Shown here in pieces: positions 41,101-51,800 of a DNA stretch of 64,000 bases (its first letter is position 1; every line of letters begins with the position of its first letter). Both the position numbers and the translations under genes were made by a program. The notes below the pieces were generated by a model, which had not been told where the DNA came from, searched no databases, and saw only the letters and a program-made list of their open reading frames with translations. The DNA lies in NCBI GenBank assembly GCA_024349245.1, contig JALDNG010000025.1, positions 1,805,001-1,869,000 of the forward strand. The letters run 5' to 3'. The stretch is from Neodontobutis hainanensis. Lineage: Eukaryota > Chordata > Actinopteri > Gobiiformes > Odontobutidae.

Positions 41101-42747
41101 CTAAAGAAGTACACGAGAGATAATGAAGCCAGAAGAATAAACTGGCTGTTCACAACTCAACCTGTGAAAGGGTATGTTTTAATTTATATAGCGGGTACAC
41201 TTTTGTTCAGTGGGTACACTTTTGCAGGGTAACAACAGCAGAGCAGTTTTCAGTACTCCAAGACAGAGTCTCAGGTATAAGTGGACAGCACGGGCCCTGA
41301 CAGGATCCACACCTACTGGCTAAAGAAGCTCACTGCCATGCGCGAGTTCCTTGCAGCACAAATGAACCAGCTGCTAAGGGATGGGACGCACTTTGAATGG
41401 CTTACCGAAGGGCGTACAATCCTGGATTATTTGTGACTTTTGTTAGCCAGAATTGCAATACAAATAATAAACTAATACAGAGACAATGCCCCCCCCTAAC
41501 AAACCACTTTTGTTAATGAAAAACCTGAAATGTTTGTGAAGGTTCTCAGTCTCTCAGTTCTCGGTCTCATAGTTATTGAAGGACAGTGTCCCTGTGTGGC
41601 AATGCAAGTAGTAAGAATGCATCTGCCACAATAAAGCAGGTTTTGCTTTATTTGTTTACATAATGCTTGTGCTGAAAACTTCTATCGTATTATGTTTTAA
41701 AAAATCTGTCTTTTTTTACCAAACATCAGTTCATCACCATGAACTAGGATTGTTTGGATTTTATAACTGGTCCCTGGTTTATATTCCTGTATCTCATAAA
41801 CTAGTCTTGACTCGGTCTCGCCCTGACATGGTCTCAGTCTTGATCTTTAAAAGTCCTGGTCTGGTCTTGGTCTCTGTATGCTCTAATCTCAGACATGACT
41901 TTGTCTTGGTCAATGCACGACTAAGTATTGTTATTGTTGATTGTTGTCTCGTTGCAGGTGAAAGAGAATGGAGTGACCTATGAGTTTGATTTCTCTCGTG
42001 TCTACTGGAATCCCCGGCTGAGCACGGAGCACCAGCGCATTGTGCAGCTGGTGAAACGTGGTGACACAGTGTTTGACGTGTTTGCCGGTGTCGGACCCTT
42101 TGCCGTTCCAGCTGCACGAATGGGCGCCAACGTTTTAGCCAACGATCTGAACCCAGAGTCATACCGATGGCTGCAGCACAACTGTAAACTCAACAAAGTG
42201 GAGAGCAGAGTCCGAACGTTCAATTTGGATGGCAGAGCGTTTATCCTGGGTCCTTTGAAAGAGGACCTGCCTGTCCTGCTTAAGGAGAAGGCAATTGTTC
42301 ATGTGGTGATGAACCTGCCGGCTTTAGCTCTGGAGTTCTTGGACGCATTCAGAGGTCTGCTACACGATGAGCCTGCCTCTGATGAAAACCTGCCTACTGT
42401 GCACTGCTATGGCTTCTCCAAAGCTGACAACCCTGCCCAGGACGTGCTGCAGAGGGCCTCAGATAGAGTCCGATTTTCTTTGGAAAACAGGGGCTTGGTG
42501 CATTTTGTGCGCAATGTGGCTCCCAACAAAGATATGATGTGTGTGACATTCACTGTTCCCAAAGAGGTCCTCTACAGCAGGCAGCACACACACACAGCCA
42601 CAGGTGACAGGAATTTGAGGACACCTCTTTTCTGGGATCAGGGATCCCATGGGTTTAGTTACTAACAAAATGTCTTCTTTTACAGAGTGTGCAGAAGAAC
42701 CAGACCCAAAAAGACAGAAATGTGGGGAGTCTGCAGAGTCAACATAA
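38187..42747 (+). CDS. trmt5: trmt5, tRNA (guanine37-N1)-methyltransferase; 5 coding exons, complete
   Basis: Coding exons are 38187-38194, 38289-38848, 39795-39919, 41958-42603 and 42686-42747. They sum to 1401 nt, 466 codons plus TAA, with all junctions GT-AG and in phase. The enzyme transfers a methyl group from S-adenosylmethionine to N1 of G37, next to the tRNA anticodon, which suppresses frameshifting; in animals it acts mainly in mitochondria. Visible marks are a basic, Ser-rich start (MLRLFSRILKS) fitting a mitochondrial presequence, RGMTSLNKEAF, SRVGHIAHMNLRDHQLPY, FDFSRVYWNPRLSTEH (241-256), the SAM-binding DVFAGVGPF (271-279), NDLNPES (293-299) and the MNLP motif (349-352). Human TRMT5 is 509 aa, and the shortfall is at both ends. 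A second in-frame Met at residue 30 (38368) could start a form without the presequence. A possible polyadenylation signal is ATTAAA at 42973-42978. Confidence 0.96.
38289..38848 (+). CDS. trmt5: trmt5 exon 2
   Basis: The exon encodes residues 3-189, from the presequence through the N-terminal domain: EVRGMTSLNKEAF, LLDPHKV, LPLGQDVTSSFSRVGHIAHM and NLRDHQLPYRKLI. It ends one base into Gly190 at GTGAGA. The acceptor is TTCTTTCAG. Confidence 0.93.
38849..39794. other. trmt5: trmt5 intron 2
   Basis: AT-rich, with no exon or repeat family recognised. The open frames here (for example 39072-39467) show no family resemblance. Confidence 0.5.
39795..39919 (+). CDS. trmt5: trmt5 exon 3
   Basis: The exon encodes QVIMDKNPGVTCVVNK, TNIIDSTYRNFKMEVLAGEE and NMVAR (to residue 231), matching the family's VMIDKNPGIT...NFQMEVL block. 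The acceptor is TTCTCTTGTAG and the donor GTAGGT in phase 0. Confidence 0.93.
40471..41440 (+). mobile_element. Degraded LINE fragment with poly-A tract (trmt5 intron 3)
   Basis: An A tract at about 40471-40499 precedes LINE-like coding remnants: ARRINWLFTTQP near 41130-41165, then GPDRIHTYWLKKLTAM and MNQLLRDGTHFEWLTEGRTI near 41295-41425. These are RT-upstream blocks of a site-specific-type (R2/R4-like) fish LINE. The clade call is tentative. There are many stops. Confidence 0.6.
41958..42603 (+). CDS. trmt5: trmt5 exon 4 (catalytic domain)
   Basis: The exon encodes residues 232-446: the start of the methyltransferase fold with WNPRLSTEH, the SAM-binding loop DVFAGVGPF, NDLNPES, the MNLP motif, and VRNVAPNKDMMCVTF near the C-terminus. 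The acceptor is GTTGCAG and the donor GTGACA. It ends one base into Glu447. Confidence 0.96.
42686..42747 (+). CDS. trmt5: trmt5 exon 5 (last)
   Basis: The exon completes Glu447 and encodes a short polar tail (CAEEPDPKRQKCGESAEST) ending TAA. PKRQK resembles the PLKRQR of the human tail. The acceptor is TTTTACAG. Confidence 0.88.
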
Positions 42748-43354
42748 TGATCACTTTATTCCACACTGGATTCTAAATTTAAGAAAGAATACTTTTTTAA
42801 TTTTTATTAATAAGTTTTAAAGAATTTATAGGTTAACCTATACATTTGAGAAAGGGACATTACAACAGAGGTTATGTGGACTTTTAAACTGACAATGGAA
42901 ACTATTGGATTTTTTTTGTTGTTGTTTTGACTTATCAGTTCAATGTGTTGTGTATCATTTAAAGATTAACTGATTAAAGTTAGACTGATCAGAATGTTTT
43001 ACCCTTTCTATTCATCTAAATGTTTTTTATTATATACAAAGAATTAGTCTGGTCTGTCCAATACTGTCAAGTATAATTTCCAGGAGGAGGAACAGATAAA
43101 GACGCAGATTAAACTACCTCTGAATGTAACTGGATGGGCATACAACCAATCAGAAGCTGAGCATTGCACTTCACTAATAAAATGAATGGCTCTGACTAGA
43201 AAGGCCGTTGAGTTTACTGAACTGTAAATTTCCTCTACCATTTAAAGTTGATACCAAAATTTGGTAGATGTTTCTTTTTTGGATAAAGACAATGACAACT
43301 ATGCAGCATGCCCCGGTTTATTTCACCTAAGGTTGGGTTACAACTCATTTAATA
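42748..43354. other. trmt5: trmt5 3' UTR and flank
   Basis: The stretch holds the 3' UTR with a possible ATTAAA polyadenylation signal at 42973-42978. Beyond it is unique AT-rich sequence. Confidence 0.5.
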
Positions 43355-45073
43355 CACTGTGCACAACTTCTAGGCAAGTGATTATTTTGACCATATCATT
43401 TTATCCATAATTTCCAAATCCAAGCTACATAAACTTAAATTCTTATTGGTTTTAATGCATATCAGGTGATGTGTATTTGTGTAACGAGGGACAGTGTGGC
43501 CTAAGGAGATCAACACCTTATATCAAGGTGTGCATAATTATTAGGCAGATTCTTCTCAGAAAAAATGGGCCAAAAAGAGATTTAATTGATAATGAAAAGT
43601 CAAAAATTGTAAAAAAGAAAAGCAGCCATCTTGAAATATCTAAGATATTGGGGCGTGATCACAGAACCATCAAACGTTTTGTAGCATATAGTCAACAGGT
43701 TTGCAAGAAACATGTTGAGAAGGAAAGACACAAATTAACCCCCAAAGAATCAAACGTGAAGCTACCAGGAACCCATTATCCTCCAGTGCTGCCATATTCC
43801 ACAACTGCAACCAACCTGGAGTGTCAAGAAGTACGATGTGTTCAGTTCACAGAGACATGGCCAAGGTAAGAAAGGCTGAAATCTGACCACCTCTGAACAA
43901 GACACATAAGTTAAAACGTCAAAAACTACTGCTTGGGCTACGCCAAATTAAGTAATGGCGGGACTTGTTCATATGAACGTCAGGGTCAACAGAGCAAATG
44001 CAGAAACAAAGCAGTCTATAACATTTGACATGTTTCAGCATTTTAAGTCACATACACTTGTGTGAGGTTATCCACCTGGAATTGAGATCCATATCAAAGT
44101 GTCTTAAGAGCTCTGAAGACATTATCGCAAATGTTTTAAATTTCTTTGAAAAAAAAACAAAAAAAATTCAATGATAAACATTACAAATATAAATCAGTTT
44201 TCTTTTTGTCTTATCTGAAAATATAAACACAAATTTAATAACACAATTAAGTCCCGCTGGTGGTGAAATATGGGTGGCTACAATGACTATAGTAACCAGG
44301 GCGGAATGGGAAGCAGTTACTACGGTGGCGGTGGTGGAGGAGGAAACAGAGGATCCATGAATGGACTTGGAGGGGGATGGGAAATGTAAATTACAATTTA
44401 CAACAATTTTTTTTTTGGGCCAAGAAATATCTGAAGACAGATTTGGCAAAGGCTTGGTGGACTGATGAGCTAGTTGGACCTTTTTGGGTTAAAAATGGAC
44501 TTAAATTCAACTCTCAGACCTACTGCCAATTTTTAGAAGACACTTTCTTCAAGCAGTGTGCTAGGAAAAAGTCTGCATCTTTCAAGAAGACGTTGATTTT
44601 TGTGCAAGACAACGCTCCATTACATGCATCAAAGTTCTCCACTGCGTGGCTGGCCAGGAAAAGCCTTAAAGATGGAAAAACTTCTTCACCTGACGGAAAA
44701 ACTTCTTCACCTGACTTAAACCCTATTAAGAACTTTTGGGCCTTTCAGGACATTTACAGTGAAGGTAAACAGTACACCTCACTGAACAGTGGATTTGTAA
44801 ATTTTGAGTTTGTTTATTATTCTCACTTTAACGGGTGAAAATAAACAAGTGTGATGGGAAAATCTGTTTTTCATTTAGTTGCATAATAATTCTGCACACT
44901 AATATTTGCCTAATAATGATGTATATGTAGACATTCTCTTAAGAAAGATAAAACTTCACTTTTACTACTTAAATATTCTTGTTTGAGGGTTTCTTAACTT
45001 TTTGGATGGACCAAGAGCACTGTACAATGACAAAATGAATCCTCAAAAACACAACTTGCCTAATTGTGCACAA
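43355..45073 (+). mobile_element. Defective Tc1/mariner-like element between trmt5 and mnat1
   Basis: The left end TGTGCACAACTTCTAGGCAA (43359 on) is mirrored at the right end by TTGCCTAATTGTGCACA (45056-45072). A subterminal motif (GTGTGCATAATTATTAGGCA at 43528, inverted at 44881-44899) also recurs. The transposase is broken. The N-terminus MGQKRDLIDNEKSKIVKKK, LEISKILGRDHRTIKRFV lies near 43565-43690. The catalytic part lies near 44410-44790: DELVGPFWVKNGLKFNSQ, FVQDNAPLHASK, and a duplicated DGKTSSPD before LNPIKNF. Between them is about 480 bp of foreign sequence. Confidence 0.8.
44270..44389 (+). pseudogene. Gly/Tyr/Asn-rich coding fragment captured inside the Tc1-like element
   Basis: A 39-codon frame ending TAA reads MGGYNDYSNQGGMGSSYYGG, then poly-Gly, NRGSMNGLGGGWEM. 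This composition is that of the C-terminal tail of hnRNP-type RNA-binding proteins, not of a transposase. No RNA-recognition domain is present upstream. It is most likely the 3' end of a cellular gene copied or captured into the transposon. The parent gene was not identified. Confidence 0.45.
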
Positions 45074-45700
45074 GACTTTTTTCTTGCAGTTATTAATGTA
45101 ACCTACCAACCCAAAACGATACCAATCAATTGAACTGGCATATGTAGGCATAATGAAAATTTAACACTATTTTTTTACATTGTAAACAAAGTGAAATAAA
45201 AAAAAAAGATACAAAAAACAGAATTCAACATTTTCTAAACCTATATATAGCTTTAAGAACGCAACTGCTTTGTTTAATACTATAGCTACCGTTTGTTGTA
45301 TAAATATTAATTATAAAGAATTAAGTGGATTGAGGGGAGTATGGTTGGGTTTGAGTTTAGTGACTAGTCCTTTGTCATTTTTATTTAAACAGTTCAACTT
45401 ATAACTCAAAAGTCAAAGTTTTGTGCACAGTGTGTCCCATAATATAATTTTAAACTTAATTACTATAGCATTCTTCCCATTCCAAAACAGTCTCTTTTGT
45501 CCTTTAGTGTATTGAAATGAACACTGATCACACACAGACCTTTTGTTAATTAGAAATTTATTTAAATATGAAAAGTGAAACATTTACATTGACTCAAAAA
45601 ACTGAGTTGAATCCCTGCTCACTGCACCTCTTGTCTTTTTAGTGTGTTATTCTTACGCTTCAGTCACGTGTGCTGTGTTTAAGCCCTGCATGGACCTGGG
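45074..45700 (-). other. mnat1: mnat1 3' UTR and flank
   Basis: On the minus strand an AATAAA signal lies at 45562-45557, about 140 nt past the mnat1 stop, giving a short 3' UTR. The rest is AT-rich with no gene. Confidence 0.6.
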
Positions 45701-45815
45701 CTACAGGGAGAAGAGCCCACTGAAAGCGTCCTGGATGGCTCGGTGACAGGCCAAAGCAGAGGTGTATCCTCCAGCGGTGTCCTGGGGCAGAGCGGCCCGC
45801 ACGTGGTTCAGATAC
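45701..45815 (-). CDS. mnat1: mnat1 last exon
   Basis: The exon completes a Gly codon and encodes 37 residues from YLNHVRAALPQDTAGGYTS to DAFSGLFSL, then TAG at 45703-45701. The family tail is ...SGLFWQPS in human, so it is shorter here. The acceptor is GTTGGCAG. Confidence 0.94.
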
Positions 45816-48800
45816 CTGCCAACACATTAAGTCCCGGTCAGTGGCACGCTCAGCTGTTTTGTAAATAAAGCAGCAAGTGGCAGACCAAGAGCCCCTTTCC
45901 AAAGCAGCTCCTCAGAGAGTAACCTGAGTCCCAGTTTATTCTTCATTAAGTCTAAGCTGGTGTTATTTTTTCTGGCTCTGCGCAGCTCCTTTGATGAGAT
46001 CAGCTGTGACAGATGTACCATGGAGCAACACTGAAACACCTTGTGCCTAAAAGCCCCTCCAACATGGCTCTATTAAAGTATTATAGGTGTCCTTTAGTTT
46101 TTAAGTGCTTACAGATGTAGGCTGCCAAAGCCTCTTTTCAGGTTCTTAAGCAATGCCAAAAGTCACTGTTTATTTTTACGTTGAGTCAGACAGAAAAACC
46201 GTGGAGCTGCTAATTCCTGTCTCCAGAGTGATAGACAGCCTCCTCCTCCTCTGTGGTACGAGTACTGTGTGGGACTTCACTTTCATTCATCTAGAAACAC
46301 AATCAAACAATTGCAATTTTAGCCTTGACAACACTGTTCTACTAAAACACATCCAAGTTTGACCTTCCACACAAGATTCAGATTATTTTGAGTCACATCT
46401 TTCCACAAACATCGTAACATTTAGAACTCATTCTTATTCAGAAACAGTCCGACAGAATTTTATAAAAGATGGGAGACATAAAATATTTTCTCCTTTGTCC
46501 ACACAAGAGTGTTTGGCAAAATATCTCGATCTGCACAACACTATAAATGCTCAAAACGAGTTCTCCAGACACATGATGGTGGAAAACGCTCTGCAATCAA
46601 AGAACAGTGCAGCAAGTATGTTTTACCTTGGCAGTGCAACATTTATCTATATCAGTGATGGAAAGTCAGAAGGTATAAAGTGATTCATTGCTGTGGACAG
46701 ACAATGAGTCAAAGTTCACGTGTAATTATTCAGTTCACAGCTGCTATGGCTGTTATTATGGATTTACACATCAACAGCCGACCTCCGTAAACTCGTCTAC
46801 ACATCTCTGCATCCATTTGGAGTTTATAATCTTCACTTTAGGAGTTGAAAAGGAGGAGAAAAAAATATTTGTTTTGTGGCTTGAAAGCTCTCAAATGAAT
46901 AGAAAGGGCTGGACTTTGGACATGTCTGACACATATTCTGCAAACTGAATCAAATCAACATAGCTTTGGGGTTTGGGACCACCTCATACTGCACTCAGAC
47001 TCCCTAAGCTTAAGTTCCAGTCTTGACAGAAGACCCTAAAGCCCTCACACGAGCCAGAGTTAGAGCCTGTGTTCCTCAAACTTCAAAGTGGAAAGAGACT
47101 CAAGAGCCTTGAGCGCCCATTTAAGCTGCTTTAGAGAATAACCCTACACCTGTGGGAGGCTTCAGAGTCAAGCAGTGTGTAAATAAAACAAGGACATGGA
47201 AATCTAAAAATCCCATGTTGCTCTGGTGATTTATGATTCAATATGATATTGGACGTTTACAACATTATACATGGACAGTGTTCTCACTCCACAATAACAC
47301 AAACTTTGACTCCTTTGACTTGTAAACTTCCAAGATGGCAAGATGGCTGCCGGCTACGCACAGAAAGTAGAACAACAATGGATGGGTTTAGTGTAAACTC
47401 CATTTATTTATGGATGGATGGATACATTTATACTGAGGCTTAAGAGTTTATTTATCCTCCAGTAAACCCTATGATTTAAAAGTTGTATCTTTCAGAGCAG
47501 TGCAGAGTTTAAACAGCTTTGTGTGTGTGTAATAACTGTCGCAGCAGGATTCACAGCACCCCTACTGGGAAGGCAGGCATACTACAGTCCATCATCTTTT
47601 AAATCCGCTCTTATGGCTTACAGAATGGCTTTTATGCAAGATTCTCAGTTTAAACTGTTCATGTGTTCAAAATTTATTGCAAACGGGAGAGTCAAAAAAT
47701 GTGATTGGGTTGAATCATTTTGATAGTTACAGTCTTTGATATGGAGTGAAAGTGAGCAGGGGAGCAGCAGAAAAAGCCCTATCCTCAGCCGCGAGAGGAA
47801 CAGCACAAGTTCAAACAGCAGCCAGTGATTAATAATAACTTCATTAGGCCCCGCTGCTGTAGCCCGTCCTTCAGAGCACTTCAGAGGCCTTCTCAGATGG
47901 CTTCCTGCATCAGATGAGTGCTGTCTATTGATTATATTGTACTGTGCCTTTTTAATGGTGAAAAAAGTGGGCTATTTACAGCCTGGCTAAGTCTGCTCTT
48001 CCTGCTAATCTAATCCCCAAGCTACTCATGTGGTCATTCCTTCCAAGAAAGCTGAGAGCTCTGTGTAACTTTATACCTGCCTGCCCCAGAGGAGAGCTGG
48101 GAGGGGGTGAGGGGCGGAGGGGGAGGATATGAGCTGAAATCACCTTTGGGTATCATCGTTGCAAAGCCACTTCTCTTAAACCAACCCTGTCTGGCCTCTG
48201 CTCACCCCTAACACCGAGGTTAGTGCAGTTCTGCTCCATTAACCACTGATGAAAAATGGAACTTACTATATATGTACTTCACCCGCCAAGAAAAACAGGA
48301 TTTAAAGTCAACTTGCAGAGGGCACTGAAGGTTCTTTACAAAATGCATTTCAAGAAGAAAACACAAAAATTTAAATTATCCACAGATTATTCTACTTGTC
48401 TATTCCCAGAAAGTTATTTCCAGCAGTTCTCACAGAACTGTCACAGTTGTATGGAACCTTGACATTTTTAGAAAGAACAGTTTATGGAAATCTAGCATTA
48501 TATTTATAGAAATGTATTGATGATGGAAGTTCATTATTCATCAGTCCTACTGTATTCCAATGCGTTGTGTCATTTCCATCACACTTCACCAAATGTGTGT
48601 TTCAAACAATACATAAACATGCCATATGTTTTTGAAATATTTAATAAAACTTACACAGCTCTGACTAAAGTTTGAATTTATTTTAAGGGGTTAAACTAAA
48701 GTTCTGAATTTATTTTAAGGGCTTAAAAAAAAATACTAATTATATTGGTGAACAACTGCTTTTAGACTCAAACTGAAGTCGACTTTCTCACATTGATTTT

Positions 48801-51800
48801 GTCTCATTTCAATAAATAACCGCAGTTTTAACATTTTAGGAATTATTAAAACATTATTTGCTTTTCATTTTTACTTGGGACTTAAGTGGGCTCTTTTTGT
48901 AGAAAATCTAATACATTTTTGGGTTAAATACAAATGGCTCAATATTTGAGTCACTTGAAAAAAAAAAATATTGAAATTTCAATCAGTGTCTTTTACATCA
49001 CTCAGATCATCTTGTGTCTGCCAAGGACACAAATGCAGTTGGATAATCACGCTCTTATGGGGCAATTACTGTCACCACAAGTATCAGGATTATGACAATA
49101 TGAAATCACTGAGCAATGCTGTTCAAAAGATCAGTATTAAAAGAACAAAAAGCAAGATAATAAGAAATTTTGCTCACATCTGCGCTGCTCCTGATTTGCC
49201 ACAAATCCAGAATTTGTACAATTATCATACTGAGACTGATTAGATGCAATTCTATGATTATTTATAGATTTATTATAAGTGGTAGTGTTTTATTTCATTC
49301 AGTATTACAAATAGGAAAATAGAAAAGTGGTTAAAACACTACACCATACCATAGTAATCCTGCAGAGACTGCCAAGAGACATCCAATATAAACCACATAC
49401 TTTAACCCTGTGGAACCACTGGTCCGCTGCTGCTTGAGTGTACCCCCCCCCCATTCCCTTCCCTCCTCTCTGCGGACCGCACTGCCTTTTGTTCACAAGG
49501 CCCTGAAACCCAAGCTGTTGGGGCCGGTTACATCTTTCACTCTCCCGGCCCCACTGGAGCATTAGCTGCAACTCGATCCAGGTCTTTTCAAAGCCTGGTA
49601 TTATTGGGTAAATATGGGTCACTCTGGACGAGCCCATTATGAAACGGCGGGGGGGGGGGTCCTGAAGACAGCTGAATGACAGTGTGACAGTGTAGGAGGG
49701 TCATGAGGGAATATGACAGGGGCTTTCCATTAGAGTTTACAGGGGAAGAATAGCTTTTGTCCACTTTTAGTTTCTCGCCTCTCGATTTTGGAGGTGGGGC
49801 TGAAGGCAGGAGTTGTAAACAGTTAGTGTAGTGTCTCTAGCTGTGAACTGTCAGAGCAGCTTCTGTAATAAACACCAACAGCAGCAGAGAGAACATCAAC
49901 GCTCCACCTCAGTGTGTCAGGAGTAGAGGAATTTTAATCACCAAAGTCTTACTTGAACAAATGAATATCTGTTTAAAAGGAGCTTTTTAACATTGCATTC
50001 TTTCATGTGTGAGGTACTGCCCTATAAACTGTATAGGGCAGTATGTAGTATATACTGTATAAACATATATACTATATGCTGAGTCTGCAGACTCTGTCGA
50101 AACTGAGTTAAGAATGAAAATGGGCTTGTTTCCATTGTCAAGTGTTGGTTAGGAACCTACAAAGTTAATTATAATACAACGCAAAGCAAAAAAATTGTGT
50201 TGTAAATCATTCAAATGTTCGTTTACTTTACATGGCCATAAAATGTGTGTCAGTAATAATTACTAATTTCTCTGAACTATTATTTATGTGTAATCCTCAG
50301 TCTATGTGATACTGACTGCATCAGTCTCTGTTTTAGTATAGTGCTGTGTTCAGGGGGTCAAAGGTCAAAACTATAATGATAGTTTTAGCCCATTAAATAT
50401 TTATTTTGTCTGTCAAGTGAAATAAAAAATTTAGAGCTACATTAGCCCTTTAAAGAAATTTCCTGTGGCAAAATGTGGCAAAATTATGTTGGATTTAAAA
50501 TAAATCAAAAGAAAAAAATAAAATGATGTCTTTGCATCAAGTCGATTCTAGAGGCATGTTTGAATCATTTAAAAAAGCTGCTTTGGAAATGGGTTCAAAT
50601 GTTCAGAAGCAACAAAACAGCAAAGATGAACAAATAACTAGTTTATAACCTAAGGAAATCACAAAACTAATTAAAATTAAAAAATACCCAAATTGTAAAG
50701 TGTAAATGGAGGTGGGTTGCCATATAATTTCTGACACAGAAATTTGGTAATTTTTTATAAAATTTTGTTACAGTTGATTTGGAATTTTAAAATCCTCAGG
50801 AGTACAGTTTGGGAATGATTATTCAGATATATCCAGCAAAAAAAAAATCTATCATAAAATTACTTCATTTTACTTTTGTTATATTCAACAGATTATAATG
50901 CAACTGGTCTCCTCATACATCATGTTCAACCACATTTACCTGTAGGTCAGTAGGACACAATCCTGGCAAGTACCAAAAAATACCATTTGCCTCAGGTGAT
51001 TGTACTGATGGTACTTTTGGCTGTGCTCCTCATTGTAGACCAAATCTGTTCAGATCTCTTTTCCACATGGGTATGGAACTTTGATATGCGCTGTGTATGG
51101 AATACCAGGGCAATGTCTGCTGCTAATGCTCATAAGTGTCAGAATTTTCTTCCTGACAAGACCTATGAAAGTATTCCCTGCTCCCGATGTCTGGAAAACA
51201 CAGCAGAGCCCCATCTCTAACTCAAAGTGAAAAGATAAGCGGCACAATGTTCCATCAGTTTCTGTGTGATTTCCAAAAGAGAATGTGTTTCTTTATGTTT
51301 AGAGCAGCAGTGGGGCTATGGAGGAGAAAAGTGGGACCGGCTGTGATGTTAGAAATGTGGAAAATGGAAAGAGCTGGTATAACTGATAAAAGGAAAAGTA
51401 CTAATCATAATAAAAAAAAAAATCAGAAAGTCCTTAGAAACTAAAGGACCAAAGGACACAAATAAGTAAGTGTTTTTCGGCTTATCCCAATCAAGGGGTT
51501 GCCATAGTGAAGCAGTTCACATGAGTAGCTTGGCAATGTTTTAACGCCTGACACAACCTTCTACTTTTTCCCCGGGCTTGGTACCGTCACAAACTGGGAC
51601 TGTGGCTGGAGTTGCTCCCAGGGAATTCAAACCCCGAATTTTCCACACCCAAACCGGGTGCACTAACCTCTCCATCACAGAGGAGCTTTGACCAGAGGAG
51701 ACAAATGCTGTAGCAAAATCCACGCAGAACTTTAATATTTCAATATTTTAATACTATTTGCATTGCTATAATGCACTTCACTTAGAAAATATATTTTACT

